Shown in pieces: positions 27,506 through 40,100 of a stretch of 64,000 nucleotides of DNA (the stretch's first letter is position 1; each line of letters opens with the position of its first letter). A program made the translations under genes and the position numbers. The stretch spans positions 11,103,578-11,167,577 of the forward strand of contig VUYV01000003.1 of the NCBI GenBank assembly GCA_008711295.1, read 5' to 3'. This DNA is from Anarhynchus alexandrinus (taxonomy: Eukaryota; Chordata; Aves; Charadriiformes; Charadriidae). The notes under the pieces were generated by a model. That model did not search any database and was not told the DNA's origin. It saw only the letters and a list, made by a program, of their open reading frames with translations.

Positions 27506-30500
27506 GCATTTCTCATAGATGTCTTTTCCAAAGAATAAGCACTATTCCCTTCCAGTGTTGAGAAAGAGAAACTTAACTCTTTTCAGTACCACCATTTATA
27601 ACAAAACAAACAAAAAACACAGCTGAAGTCTCAACACACAAATCCAGAAACTTCCCTTTGTATTTTCCTTATTTTACACAGTATATTTTAAAATAGAGAT
27701 GGGCATGCTGTGGCAGCCACCTAAGTGGCAATCAAAAATTAATTAAGGAAGTAGAAATAGAAAAGGAACACTATGACAATCCCAAAGACTTTTCAAATAC
27801 TCCGATCAAAAAGATCAAGGTCATATGAGCTGGTAAGACAATTCAAATGCAGAGTACCTTTCAGCATCTTTATCCTAGACACAAACATCATCGTCTCTGC
27901 CTCTCAGTACAAGTCCTAACCGTCTTTTCTATCCGAAAGGCAAAAATAAAATCTAGTCTCCCTTAAAGGGTAAAAATTATTGAAGAAAAACTGACGGGAC
28001 AGCAACAAAAGGACCTTTTCAAGGAAATCGGGTCTTTCCAGTACTATAATACCAGATTGATGGTCTGCATTTCTGCTCCTGAAGGTTTAGGACTGCCAAG
28101 TCCATGATCAAGATGTTTTATGCTGAATCACAAATTATTTGTTGTCGGCGGCAGACTGGAGGCTTCTATTTATTCACTAATTTGGATGTTGCTAAGAAAA
28201 GCCAGCCAGAAAAGTGGAAATCTCATATCCAAGACTTGATCATATTTGGTTCTCCAACTGAGCTTCAAAAATTTTAAATAAATCCAAAGCCAGTTTCCTC
28301 ACTCCAAAAGCTGAAGTAAATAAAGCCATACAGATCTCTATAAATTATTTTTAAGAGTCCTTTTCTCTACTACCAGTTTATCCACTCTTCTCCAAGACAA
28401 GTTAGTCAGTGCCTAGAAGTGGTGGAAGGACTTCCATCTGCTACTACTTCAAACAAAGACAGCTATCCAGGGAGGAAACGTCAACCTGTCCAAGACAGAC
28501 GTTTCTAAACATATTAGACCCGCTGTCTCTGCCAAGATGCAATTAAACACTGTCTAATCTTTAAAAAGCCTGCAAGAAAGAAGTTTTAAATCCCACATTC
28601 AAGAATGACCCGCACTGAATAAAGGCAAGCTTCATGGTGACTTGTAACAGCCTAATCTGTTTTCACCAAGAGAATTTCCTGACCTAAGGTTGCTGCAATA
28701 AGCTTGCAAGAATTGATTTATCTGCACCACGAGGAAGCCACAAAGGCTCTTAAACTGCATCTGTAGCAGGGCACCATGGCAAGTCAAATTAGCATCTTGG
28801 CTCTTGCAGTCCCTCCTCTCTCCTTGATCCCCCACAGTCACCCACTCCTGCTCTCCTCCTTCGTCTGCCACGCTCATCTGAGCCGGCGGTGAGCTTTTTG
28901 GGGTGAAGGATACCAGGGGAAAACTGACTTAAAACTGAACCAAACAACAAAATCAATAGTTTTTCTGCTGGTTTACACCCTTGAATCAGTTCACTGTAGG
29001 GCCAGCAGTAGGTGGGAGCACCTGCCAGGGAAGGTTGGGCAGACCTGGAGCGGGCAGAGCCAGGTCAGCTCAGGCTCACCCTCAGCTGCTGCTCAGATTC
29101 TCCCGCAGGGCAAAAGCTTCAGCCAGTTCCTGCACTGTCATTTTGAGATTTTAACTACTCCCAGCAATCAGAGCAGAAAGGATATATTTTTTTTTTTTTT
29201 ATATATACACATAAATACAATGCCCTCTCCCGCTTGGATAGGCAAGTGGGTTATTTCTCAAAGCAGCCCACTTCTGTCAGGTATTTCACCCGCAGTCCTG
29301 TGAGCAGAGGCACCTTGCAGCTGAGCAAGGAGGACATGCATCGGCGGCCTGAAGGAGGGACAGAGACTATGAGCAAATAAGCATTTCCTAATCAGAACAG
29401 AAGCCATACGCAAAGCTGTCCTGGCAGGAAAAAGCACCATCATCTCCAGTACAAGTCCCACCGGGCACTGACAACTCCCAGCCAGCATCCCAGCAAAGTA
29501 CCGCACCGAGACAGCAGCGCGACTCCGATTCACCCGAGCTAGCACGACACACTCCCTGCTTTGTCTTGCTGTGTTTTTGTTTCCAAAATAACTAGGATAC
29601 GAAATCTTTAATTGCTGCGATTATTCTTCATTGGATGGGAGCAGATTTCTCCTTTTAGAAAGATATCTGTCATGTTCTCTCTTATCGGCAGCAAGAGACA
29701 GCTGTTGTATGTATTATATATTCTATTTTCTTTATTTTCCCTCCTTGGTTCATGCATTGGCTATTCTTGTTCTCTGCTTTGCTGCACATTACTGACCCCA
29801 GGCCCATGTGAAACACCTACCCTCAGCCAAAGAACATTATGGAAAAGTCAGGAAGGGAAGAAAGGCAGCTGCATGAATACTTATTTTATTGAAATGTAAC
29901 ACTCAGTCAAGAAGGGTGAAGTATGTCTCCTGAAAAAGTCAAATCCATCAGCTTTAAAGTTTACAAGATGCAGACTGGACTTTACATATTTTCTTCCAGA
30001 CTTAGCAGAGACACTAAAGAGAAAAAATAAGCAAGGATAGGACAACACTTCAGGCTGATTCAGAACTCTAAACTCACACGACATCGGAAAAGACTCATAT
30101 GCGTAGAGTCAAGGTTCATATAATCAAAGCTTTTCCTGCCCAAATTCCAAAGCATTGGAGTGCAGTAATTGGGTTTCTCTACTGTACAGATACAAGAGAA
30201 GCCATTTTTTTCCAGCAGATGACTAACACTGACAGCTTTATTTATTTATTTAACTTTCAAAGCACAGTCATTTTTAATGGATCTATAATTCAAAAGCTCT
30301 TTAATTAATTTTCTTCAAGCTTCCTAGAAACACAGATATGGGTTTGTGCCTTGAAAAACAAGTCAGTCAAGTTCTAGACAAAACCTCCCTTTCAAAGTCA
30401 AAGCTATAAATGAAACCAAAATGAGATTTTATCAGGAATGCTGGTTGCAATTTCACCACATAAGCTGCTTCTACCATTATACAACCTTTTTAAGTTGCTC

Positions 30501-32342
30501 TTGTTTTTCCTCCCTGCCTCCAATCCATTTTTGTTCGCTATAATAAGAAAAACATTTCTTCCCTTATATTGCTTTTTGCCTCACCACATTATTGATTCTG
30601 CTTCCTGTATGTTTTTTTGTTACTTTTCTTTCTTCTGACTTACTTTATAAAGCTGTAAAGCGAGCGCTCCAAGGGAGAACAGCTCTATACCCCAGGAGAC
30701 AGCTGCACTGCCTACACCAGTACAGGACTGAAATCAGGGTGGAAGCGACACTGGAGCTGGAGAAGGCCCCTAAAGTGGAGCTGACAGAGCAGCACGTTGA
30801 TCCTTCTGGACAGCAGTTTCACATCAAGCAGAACGCCCTAGGGATTCATTTATTTATTTTAGAGAACGATCCCTGGTCCATGTGCTTGAATATCTATTGA
30901 CCTGAACGCTACATGGAGAAAACGCCCTCCTCGTTTCTCCAGGGAATTAGTCTGAAGTGTTTGGACAACAGATGGTACATAAAGTAACCTACCTATGCCT
31001 TAGTACTGGGGCACACAGGTCTTCCAGTCCGCATTTCTAACAGAATTATTAATTACAGTGCAGAGCGCTCCAGCAGAGCTTGCCCTCTTCCACCGCACCA
31101 AGGCACGTCCTCACGTTCCCGGCTGGCCGAGGCATGCGCAAACCCTGCGCTCCCCTGCTGTTTCTGCCAGAGGTTATTTTCCTCAGAGAATAAACACCAG
31201 CAGAATGAAATGCACGTCCTTAACCTAATATATTGAATCTGTGAGGTATGTCACTGATGGAGATGTATTTGCACTTAAATGCCTGACTGTATGGGAGAGG
31301 ATTGAGGCATCGGTGTACAAGCTAATAGTTTGCTCTACAAGAAGGTGATCTCTGCCGCAGGAATAGGACAGAAAGCTGGAAGGAGAATGGTTAGTCCACC
31401 CCGAATTCCTCCAAACGCAAGCCGGTTAGAGAGAGATGCTGAGGCATTCAGGAATTGGGGAATCACCCACAAAGGTGCAAGAACATGGACCCAGAACTTC
31501 TGATGCAAATGCTGGACCGTACGCCCTCCCACAGTTCAGCACAGACGCTGTTTACCAAGGGACAGCTACATTTCCAAGCCACGGAGCCTTCTTCAAACAC
31601 CCTTTTTCTCTAAGATACTACCCGTTTTATTACCAAGCCTAAATTCAAGGTTTGCTATAGTTGAAAGGCTCTTTACTGAATGTACGGGTGACTAAAGCAG
31701 ACATATAGCTCATACGAGCAAAACTGGAGTAGTGCTTGCAAAGATTTGCACATCATTCATTAGACTTCAGTAAACTGACTTCTTCTCTCACAATTCATAC
31801 CATAACCAGAATTCAAAGAATGTGAGCAAACAAGTTTTCAAGATACTAACAAGCACTTATGGCTCAACTTATCTCTAAAAAGTACGTAAGTGTACATACA
31901 ATTCATTTAAGGGACCAGATGTTCTCAAAAAGACAAAAACATAGCTCACACTTTTAGGTCCATCAGTAATTGCAGCATATGACTTAAAAACAAATTCATC
32001 CGCAATGCAACATCGAGCAGTTTTCTTTAAAAAAGAAAAATGAGTTATATGAGCACTGGTATGGAATGTATGATTAAACTCTGCAGAATGGCAACAAATA
32101 AAATGAAGAATTAAAACATAAGTGAACTTTTTATTCTCTCTGACTAAATAACATGCATTTGTAGAAATACTGCAACGAGCACTGCCTGCAAATTTCATGC
32201 TTTGAGTGAAATTTAATTAACTTGAACTAGTAAAAATCCCACGGGGTTATGTTATTTGTAAGCGAGAAAATGGGAGTCATGTCTGCGTGACTGGGGATGG
32301 AAATTTGGCTAGCCTTGTTAAATTACGGTTCCTCTTGAAAGG

Positions 32343-32404
32343 CACATAAATATTTATGTGAATTTGTGTGCTGACATTTGTTGCTGGACTTGAATATTCA
32401 AGTC
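32343..32404. repeat. Pair of perfect 18-bp palindromes
   Basis: CACATAAATATTTATGTG (32343-32360) and GACTTGAATATTCAAGTC (32387-32404) are each perfectly self-complementary and their centres are 44 bp apart. Neither extends further. They are unrelated in sequence except for an AT-rich core, so they are not copies of each other. Two dimeric factor sites on one element are possible; no function is shown by the sequence. Confidence 0.85.
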
Positions 32405-33017
32405 ACTACAGATAACTCCTAAATCCACCTTCCTCATACGCATGGTTTTTCCTCCATGCACGTCCTGTTGCCACGATAATTTGGCTTGCATTTTCCTGAC
32501 GAGCCAACCTGTAGGGACAGGCAGGAAAAGGAAGTAAAGGGCTATTCATTCATAGGTGATTTATGAACCTACGCGTACTTCCTTTTGCAGCAGAAAGTTA
32601 ACACATGCACACAAGAGAAATGTGCATATGCCTTTGCCTCACTGGAAGGAGTAGCTGAGGAAAAACTAAATAAAAAATCCAACCCTGTATGCTGACTACC
32701 TTAAGGGCACCTCCTGGGCTCGCTGCTGCCCGCCTCACTTCCAACACCAGCCCATCCAGTTTTCAAGTTCTGCTAAGAGTAAGGACACAGCCGAGGAACA
32801 GGATAGCTAAAACTCACTAAATCAACAGACTTAGCAAAACAGGCTTTATATGTACTACTTCTCTCTGATGCTCTCTGCAACAAATCCAGTTTCCTACTAG
32901 GAAAAAATAAAAATAAAAAAATATTAAAAGAATCACAACTGACAGAGCTTTCACATCCATGTCTCTGAACCACTTGCATTTCTCAGAGAGAAAAAAACAA
33001 AACACAACATACCTCTC

Positions 33018-33296
33018 AGATCATGGAAGTACGGAATTAACAAGAGGTAATGGGCACAAACTTGAACATAGGAAGTTCCATCTAAACATGAAGAGGGACT
33101 TCGTTACTTTGAGGGTGGCAGATCACTGGAACAGGCTGCCCAGAGAGGTCGTGGAGTCTCCCACTCTGGAGACATTCAAAACCCGCCTGGATGCTGTCCT
33201 GTGGAACCTGCTGTAGGTGACCCTGATGTGGCAGGGGGGTTGGGCTAGATGGTCTCCAGAGATCCCTTCCAACCCTGACCATTCTGTGATTCTGTA
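33018..33296 (+). mobile_element. CR1 LINE, 5'-truncated 3' end
   Basis: CR1 is the dominant non-LTR retrotransposon of birds. The plus strand here carries the hallmark end of its ORF2, a peptide containing [13 protein letters not shown] and then [10 protein letters not shown], which closes with a stop near 33214-33216. After it comes the conserved 3' untranslated region (GGGTTGGGCTAGATGGTCTCC type sequence, in parts at about 33237-33257) and the terminal ATTCTGTG-type tandem repeat at 33281-33296. Only about 280 bp remain of a full element of several kilobases, the usual 5' truncation. The coding remnant is open but has no reverse transcriptase domain, so it is inactive. It lies antisense to SLC22A23. 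The left boundary is approximate; CR1 rarely leaves a clear target duplication and I see none. Confidence 0.92.
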
Positions 33297-35129
33297 ACCA
33301 TAAACCCGCAACACTATGAGACATACACCAGTGGTACAATATTGCTGCGCTGTCAAACCCTGGTAACTGCGAAGTACCCATAACCATTTCCCAGCCAAAA
33401 AACCGAGTAGTTGGAGCTCAGGCACCGGGCAGGGCATAGCGGGAAGGCTTTAATTTGCTGGTGAGAAGGACCAGACCTGACAACTGCGGTGGAGTGCTCT
33501 CCTCCCGCTGGGAGGACCCCTTGGCAGTCCGTCCTGCGGGGACCCACTCGCCGGAGGGAGGCTGATGGGGGCCCTGCGCTGCTGCTCAAGGACTCTGCAA
33601 GACCCAAGAGCACCCATGTCCCACCTGCAGTATCGGTCGCTTTGGGCAGGGCTTGCACGGATGCATGCACACGCATGTTACGCAAAGCTTTTGCTACCAG
33701 CATCCCTCCACAACGCTGAACACGAGCTTGGACCTACATAGCAAGGAAAAGCCATTTAGCAGCTTAAAACAAAGAAAAAGGAAAAAAAAAAAAGCAGGGG
33801 AACAGACACTTTACAATTTACGCTTACAGTAAGGTCCTAATGCCACTTTAGCCGAGTCAAAGAACTGCAAGTGAAAGGCAACTTTCTGGATTTAACTATA
33901 CACCCATCTTAAACACCCCCTTGTAGTTTGAAGCCATGATTGTACCAGCAGCTGAGACAAGGCAAAGGAATTTGGAAGAGGGGGGAGAGGAGCCACCCCC
34001 ATCCCCTTCCAGTGGCAGTGAGCTCTTAGCTGCACAACAGGGATGAGCAGGAGACCTGTGAGTCTCTTTGCCATTGCTCAGATTTAAAAAAAAAAAAAAT
34101 TAAAATAAAAATCCCTCAAAGTGTCATTACAGTCCCGAACAGTTACAAGTATTTGCATGACAGAAGGTAAGATTTCGCATACTGAGCATACCCAAGCTGC
34201 TGGAGCTGGTTTAGAACAATTAAAAGACAGACACTTCAAATGGCAAATGCAAGCTGTGTTTTGAGCTGGGGAAATTGCAAGTGTACTCTAATCTCATCTG
34301 CTTGTCATCATCAGAAGTGTAGCAACTGCAGTGTTGCATCTTAATTACATTCCCAATTGACCAGTCATACAAGAAGTACCTCAAATAAAATTAATTCCTT
34401 AGGCTTTTTGGTCACATTGACAACACACAAGATTATCAGCAACTGAAATGAAAAACTGATTAAAATTTGGTCCTAGTGCAATTTCTGCATTAACCAAACA
34501 TTTTCTAACCTCCAAAGGAGCTTTAGAAAGATCCTCCTTTTATTCCCCTTTGGGATACTTTAAGAGTTTGTATAAATTCTTTTCAAATGGACTGCCTCAA
34601 ATGGTACAGTTTTTCCAGGATTCAGGACAATATGTTAGCAACGCTTCAAGGGTACCACTGCTCCAGAATATAGTTTTTAGGGGTTAAAATAAGGATGACA
34701 GCCCATGCCCTAATGGCAGACACCGTGTGCCTAGAAGAGCTCATACCTGCTCTCACTATGAGAAAAGGGAAGTAAATTCAGAGGAGGTACCGAGGAGAAA
34801 GAGGCCAACAGATTACACAGGGAGTCATAATTTGATTGTACTGAAGGAAGCAATGAAGAGCAAGGAAGATTTATACTTATAAGGAGAGTACTGCAATTCC
34901 AATAACCTTTTCCACTCTTGCATAAATTGAGCCCCCAGGCATTTGATAAAAGGCAATGCACCGTCCTTTTTTTGAGCAGCCGGAGTGCTCCTACTTCATC
35001 CTATTTTATTTTTTATTTTTTTTAAACAGTTCTCACACAAAGCTCGTAAAAAACACAGAGCTGCTGTTTCCAGAAACTCACATCCCACCTCAACGTTAGA
35101 ACAGCCTGTGGCTGCTCTTTAGGCAAAGA

Positions 35130-35560
35130 TGCATCATTGAACCATGAACGGTCACTTCAGGGCGTCCCAGTAAGATTTTTTCGTTCGGTGGATCCCTCTG
35201 TGATGACTCCTCCTCGCTCTGCTCTGCGCCAAGTGACTCAGAGCCAGGAGAGGCTGGTTACATAAACAGAAGGTAGGTGGCTTAACAACCTTGATCTTAT
35301 CACAGACCTGTCAGCCGAGAGGAGAGAGAACTGCACGTTACTGCGGCGGAGCTGAAGCACATGTCAATGCGCTGGAAAGCGGTCAGATGTTTTCCACATC
35401 GTCCGATTTAGGAACGGGCTGTGGAGTTATTTATTGAGCCGGTTCAGATTACACCGAATAACTTCGGAGCCTGCAGTTTCCACCTGCCTTGCCTAGCCGA
35501 GGCCATGCTGGCTACGGAAGCACCAGCAGAGGAAAACGGAGAATAAATGAAGCAATTATG
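35130..35560. promoter_or_regulatory. Possible enhancer-like block with AP-1 and GATA motifs
   Basis: Within this block a consensus AP-1 site TGACTCA (35234-35240), a related ATGACTC (35203-35209) and a GATA motif CTTATCA (35296-35302) lie close together. The block also has more CpGs than its AT-rich surroundings. Such clusters are typical of enhancers, but these short motifs are also common by chance. This is inference; no conservation or chromatin evidence can be read from sequence alone. Confidence 0.2.
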
Positions 35561-35639
35561 TTGTTTAGACCATTCAAACTCCAAGGGAGGTGGGAATTAT
35601 AAACTTGGAATGCTCCAGGATCTGATGCCTGTGCACTTC

Positions 35640-35673
35640 GGGGAGGGGGGGAGGGGGAAGTGTGTGTGTGTGT
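35640..35673 (+). repeat. G-rich quadruplex motif followed by TG repeat
   Basis: G runs of 4, 7 and 5 separated by single A residues occupy 35640-35657; the middle run can be split, giving four G-tracts. A (TG) tract of about seven units follows at 35660-35673. The G-rich strand is the template strand of SLC22A23. Confidence 0.6.
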
Positions 35674-36540
35674 AGATAAATCTCACCCACTATACCGACA
35701 CCTGACTGGAAGCAAAACTATTTTACAAATCTGACATCACTACAGACCAACACCCAGAGGCTTCCATGTTCCGTTTTGGCACTCTTGCTCATTCTTCATC
35801 CTGCAGCAAGCTTTCCAGCATGCCACTCTAGCTTTCCAGGATACATGTTAAAAAAAACATAAAAATCTTAAGCAGGCACATTTAGCCTCTCTCAGATCAG
35901 TGCCTGTGCAATTTACAGGAGTAGCAGGTTAGATTGACCCAGCTATAAATGAGAAAGATACATCACAGCTGGACATCTTAACCATTCTGGAAGCCTTTGC
36001 CAAGCTTCTCCCGGCTTTTGAAACACAACCTATGATTTTCAACAGCGTTTCTACCTTTTTTTTCTCCTAACAGCATAAAAGAAAACAACATGTCTACCCA
36101 TCCTGCTACTACACATCAGAGGGGCACCCCTGCTTCCTTGCTCCAACCCGAGAAGATGTCGTCTCCCTTTCAGCAAAGCTATTCCCAGAGCCTATTTACT
36201 GGTTCGTTCAAGTCTAGACTTTCTAATTTTGCAGCGTAATCTGCAGTTCAGTCACCCGTGAAACTGCTGAACAGCCCGCAATTGTGTGCAGATCCACACA
36301 CCAGGGCTCGCGCTGCCTCAGCTCAGGTACGGTCATTAGCAATGGCACACAGCACTTTAATGGGAGGCTCGTTAAACCTGCCAGGAGCATTTGCCAGAAA
36401 AATATGACTCTCACTCCCGCTCCCTTTAAATACTTTAATTAATATCATCGTCCTAGCTTCTACTCCGGAAAGTGACAAAAGCAGGGATACCGGGGAGGAG
36501 ACAGACATGGCATGGGAAGTGATCAGCTGGAAGGGAACCC

Positions 36541-37180
36541 ATGCTGGTTTTTACCCATTTAACCGGCCCTGCGCAGTACGGGGCCACGCTCCCGCTCTAC
36601 CCCCAGGGCTCGGGCAGCGCAAGGGATGTGATGCCCGGCAGAAGATCTCCCAGAGGAAGAGGAGACAAGACCAGAGGGCACATCCCACGGACAAGAGCCC
36701 ACTTGCTCTTCTCTGGAGGGAAAGTGGATGGCTTCCCCTCGCAGAGGGCTCGGGCCGGCGCTGGCACCAGCACATGAGGGGAGAGGGGGCACTCTTGCCC
36801 TCAGCCATGAGAGCTCCTTCATCAGCTCACACCAGCTGGTGAAAGCGAGCCCGAAGGAAGGGACCCACGCCGAGCCCGCCGCAGCATCCACCCTCTCGCA
36901 GAAGCGCACTGGGAAAGGCTGCCCCGGGGCCACGGCCGAGGCGATGCCCCAGTGAGACCCAAAAGCAACACCCTTTCCCCCCACCACCACCCTTCGAGAT
37001 AATCAGATTTGCTTTCTCCCATGACCTCCGCGTTTGCGGAGCGTACTTTGTCCCACGTGAGTGGCAGCCAGCGGGCAGAGCCATCTGCAGCAAGCATGGC
37101 GGACTTTGCCTGCCGGACCAGGCCACGGGCACCGGCTGAGACGTTAGTCAGGCACACGCGCCTCCGCTCAGGGCTCCCAC
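36541..37180. promoter_or_regulatory. CpG-rich intronic block
   Basis: By hand count there are about 40 CpG dinucleotides in 640 bp, with GC content clearly above the surroundings (around 60%). The observed/expected CpG ratio is then roughly 0.65, close to the usual CpG-island threshold. Bases 36781-36840 within it have none. Overlapping open frames of 75-143 codons on both strands reflect the GC content and carry no recognisable domain. It could be an alternative promoter, an enhancer, or only a GC-rich patch. No TATA box or clear first exon with a splice donor was identified. Confidence 0.4.
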
Positions 37181-40100
37181 ACCTCCTCCCCTCGCTCTGG
37201 GCCAAGGCAAACTCCTCGCAGGACTGGCCTCAGGGCCTTCCACCCCCATGGGTGAACTCAAACCTCCTCGTCTTCAGCTGGGCAGCGGGGCTATAGCCCC
37301 ACGCACCCATGTGTGCTGAGCCAGCAGGGTGCAGGATGCCCGTCCTTCCTCCCTGGATGTGCACGCTACAGCAAATACTGGGACAAAAAAAAATAAAGCA
37401 GCTTTTCTCCTGCTTCCTCTCTACCAATCTGCCCTCCTCCAGTCCCCCCAGTCTACACTCTTCTCTACATTTAGCTGCTGGGCAGGCCATACATTCCCTT
37501 CCAACCACTGCAGCCAGAGTGCTCCTCAGCACCCCTCCACCATTTCTCTCTCCGAGACATTTTTCCCCCACTCCCAGTACTCTCCTCCAACACGGGGCGG
37601 CCCATTTCTGCAGAAAACTGCTCAGCAAACATAGCAGGGGTTCCTAACCGGCGTATCACAGCAAACAGCTCCAGCTCTGTGCATCAGATGACTGCTGAGC
37701 GTGGCATATTGGGAGCCTCACGGGGAGGGCTTCCCCAGGACCTTGCTGGTGCCTCACCACGCAAGACGTGTGCCAGCTGCTCAGGAGCACAGGAACCCAT
37801 TGGAGGTTGGGTACCGGGCAGGAAACCGCTTCTGGAAGACGGTAGAAGCTCCCCCACCTCCACATCAGCACGAAACAAAAGCCATTCAAAGCTGTGTGTG
37901 TTTGTTCAGCGGAAGAGGATTAACTGCCTTTCATTCATTCTCCTAGACCAGCAATGACCCGCAGCACCCAGCAGGAGAAAGCCCCGTGTTCACTTCTCCT
38001 CTGCAGCAAGCACCATCTCCTGCCCCAAGCCTGCCTCTTCCTGCAGGTTCCCTGGAAATTCCACCTGAAACACTTTTTTTTTTCGCCAGCAGAACTAGCA
38101 GGAAAACTTTTCAGTTTAACAAATCAACATCCAAAAGTGTGGTTTCTTTAGACAAGTCCTGAGCACCTTCAGGCAAGAGGCTGTACTTGGGGTCCCACAA
38201 GAAGCTAGCCCAGCCCAACACTGAGGAAAGCCCACAGAGGAGCTCAGGTGGCTGGGGCTCAGTGCTGTCCCCCCACAGAAGGTGTCTTGTCCCTGGGCTC
38301 GCTCTGCACCTTAGGGCAGACAGGTAAGAAAACAGCATTAGGCTATAAAGAAGAGTGTGGTTTGAATGGCGAGGGCACCTCAACCTGGGCAGCTCTGGGT
38401 TTTAAAGAGACAGCACTTCGGTGCTCTTCCCACTCCCAAAGCATCCAGGACTGTTACTTACGATTTCCCTTAGGCAGGCCATAAATCCAAGCACAACTAG
38501 CAAGCTCAACGGGGTGTAAAAGGATCCCCGCAGCAGGCTAATTACCTTTGCAGGCCATGCAAGCCCATACAGTTTGCCTCCACACAGCAGCTTTGGAAAA
38601 CTTCGGCTACTGACTGTGTCTAGCAGATCAAACTTTCCACTTTCTGTTGTTCTGCTCAGGGCAGCCAGCCGGGAATGCCGGGGCAACAAACCTCCAGGGG
38701 AAGAAATCAAGGCCATTAAGAGAAAGGGAAGAGGGGCTGTGAAACAGAAGATGTGTCCACAAAGGAGTGCCATGGCATGCTACAGATCGCAGCAGAAAGG
38801 GAAAGAGTAAATCTAAATTGAGAGGAAGTCAAACAGATTATGAGTACTAAAATCAAAGCCAGCAACAACAACAAAACAAACAAAAAAAACCCCTGTTCCC
38901 CCCCATTCTCTTAAGACTTTAGGGACTAATCCTCTCCCACGATGACAATTTTTTTTTGTTGTTGTTTAAATGAAAATATTCAATACAGAAAAATCCACTT
39001 CCCTCATCACCCCAGCCAGAAGGTCAGAAGATTTACCACAGATGCAGGTGCCGCATCTTTCACATTGTCCCACTTCCACAGAAGTGCACTGATGTTCAGG
39101 TTGCAGCTCATTTCACTCAGATCTCTCCTAACACCTACTAGCTCTATTCCTGTGTTGTCTCTCCAGACAGCTGCCCATTTACAATGGACACACACATGCA
39201 GTGATTGCAGCAAACACTTGAATTACAGGGCGGGGGGGGAAATCAGACTCAAATCCTTGCTCTGCATCAAGCAGAGCATAAACTAACCAGCATCTCTCAT
39301 TTGCTGAATAGAAAGCCTTGGCTGGCAAGCTACTATCTGATTCAAGGTGACACATACGCTGTCTCACTCTGATCTCAGAAGGTCCATAATGAAACTTTTA
39401 CTTAGATGGTCTCTCCTCACGAAAATCTTCAGTTGCAATGACTCACTTAAAAGTAATAAAAAAAACCCAACCAAACAAACAAACCCAACACAAAACACAC
39501 CAACCAAGAAAAACTAATGTGCTGCATTGGGCTGTGAAAAATCCCAACAAGCCTAATTTCCAGCTGAATGTCATACTGGTAATGGAAATCCCCTCCCACT
39601 GGAACCGCTCAGGTTAAAACACTTCCCAATAAAAGTGTAATGTCTTCAACAGTAGTTTTGCTTTTTTGGTGAAAAATTCTCAATAGAGATTACATGACCA
39701 AAGGCAAGAGAAGAAAAAAAAACCAACCACAAATGTATCTTGGGTACCACATCAGCTATAACAAAGAAATGCAATACAGAACAAACTCTTTTATACTCTA
39801 GTTGGGCTTCCTTCGCCTCAGTGCACACCAAAATCAAAACAAATACTGTGGAACTTAATACTACGAAGCACTCCATGCAGAGTACAGATATTGTGCTAAA
39901 TCTTGATGGGTTAGATACCATCTACAATAGGAAGTAAATAAAAATTTATGAAGATCTGTACAGCAACTTCCAGGATACACTCAGATAATACTTTTCCTGA
40001 GTCAGAATAAAAAGGGGGAAATTTTGTGTTTTCCTCCGTTGCTGAGGTGATACCTGTTAATGAGGAACAGCCAAGGAAGCACAAGCTCTCTGGAGTGTAC

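Larger units (their letters stand above)
18401..33017. other. Putative SLC22A23 intron 3, middle part: no gene seen
   Basis: No exon or RNA gene could be recognised. The stretch holds a 19-base A run with scattered A tracts at 24484-24509, a TA/CA simple-sequence tract near 25474, a short tandem duplication near 27469, a possible conserved non-coding block near 22890-23060 and two perfect palindromes near 32350-32400. These are listed or discussed separately. Confidence 0.6.
33297..36540. other. Intronic stretch without a gene
   Basis: No exon is recognised. Bases 33420-33720 are GC-rich with overlapping open frames on both strands and no recognisable product. An A-run is present near 34086-34098. 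A motif-dense block at about 35130-35560 and a G-rich/TG tract at 35640-35673 are listed separately. Confidence 0.6.

Noticed and set aside
30880..33017. Search for more CR1 sequence upstream of the 3' end at 33018
   Set aside because: No reverse transcriptase motifs or CR1-like peptide found; the element is simply truncated.
36559..37205. Overlapping open frames of 101-143 codons on both strands in the GC-rich block
   Set aside because: Several frames are open at once, as expected from high GC with few stop codons; none resembles a known protein.
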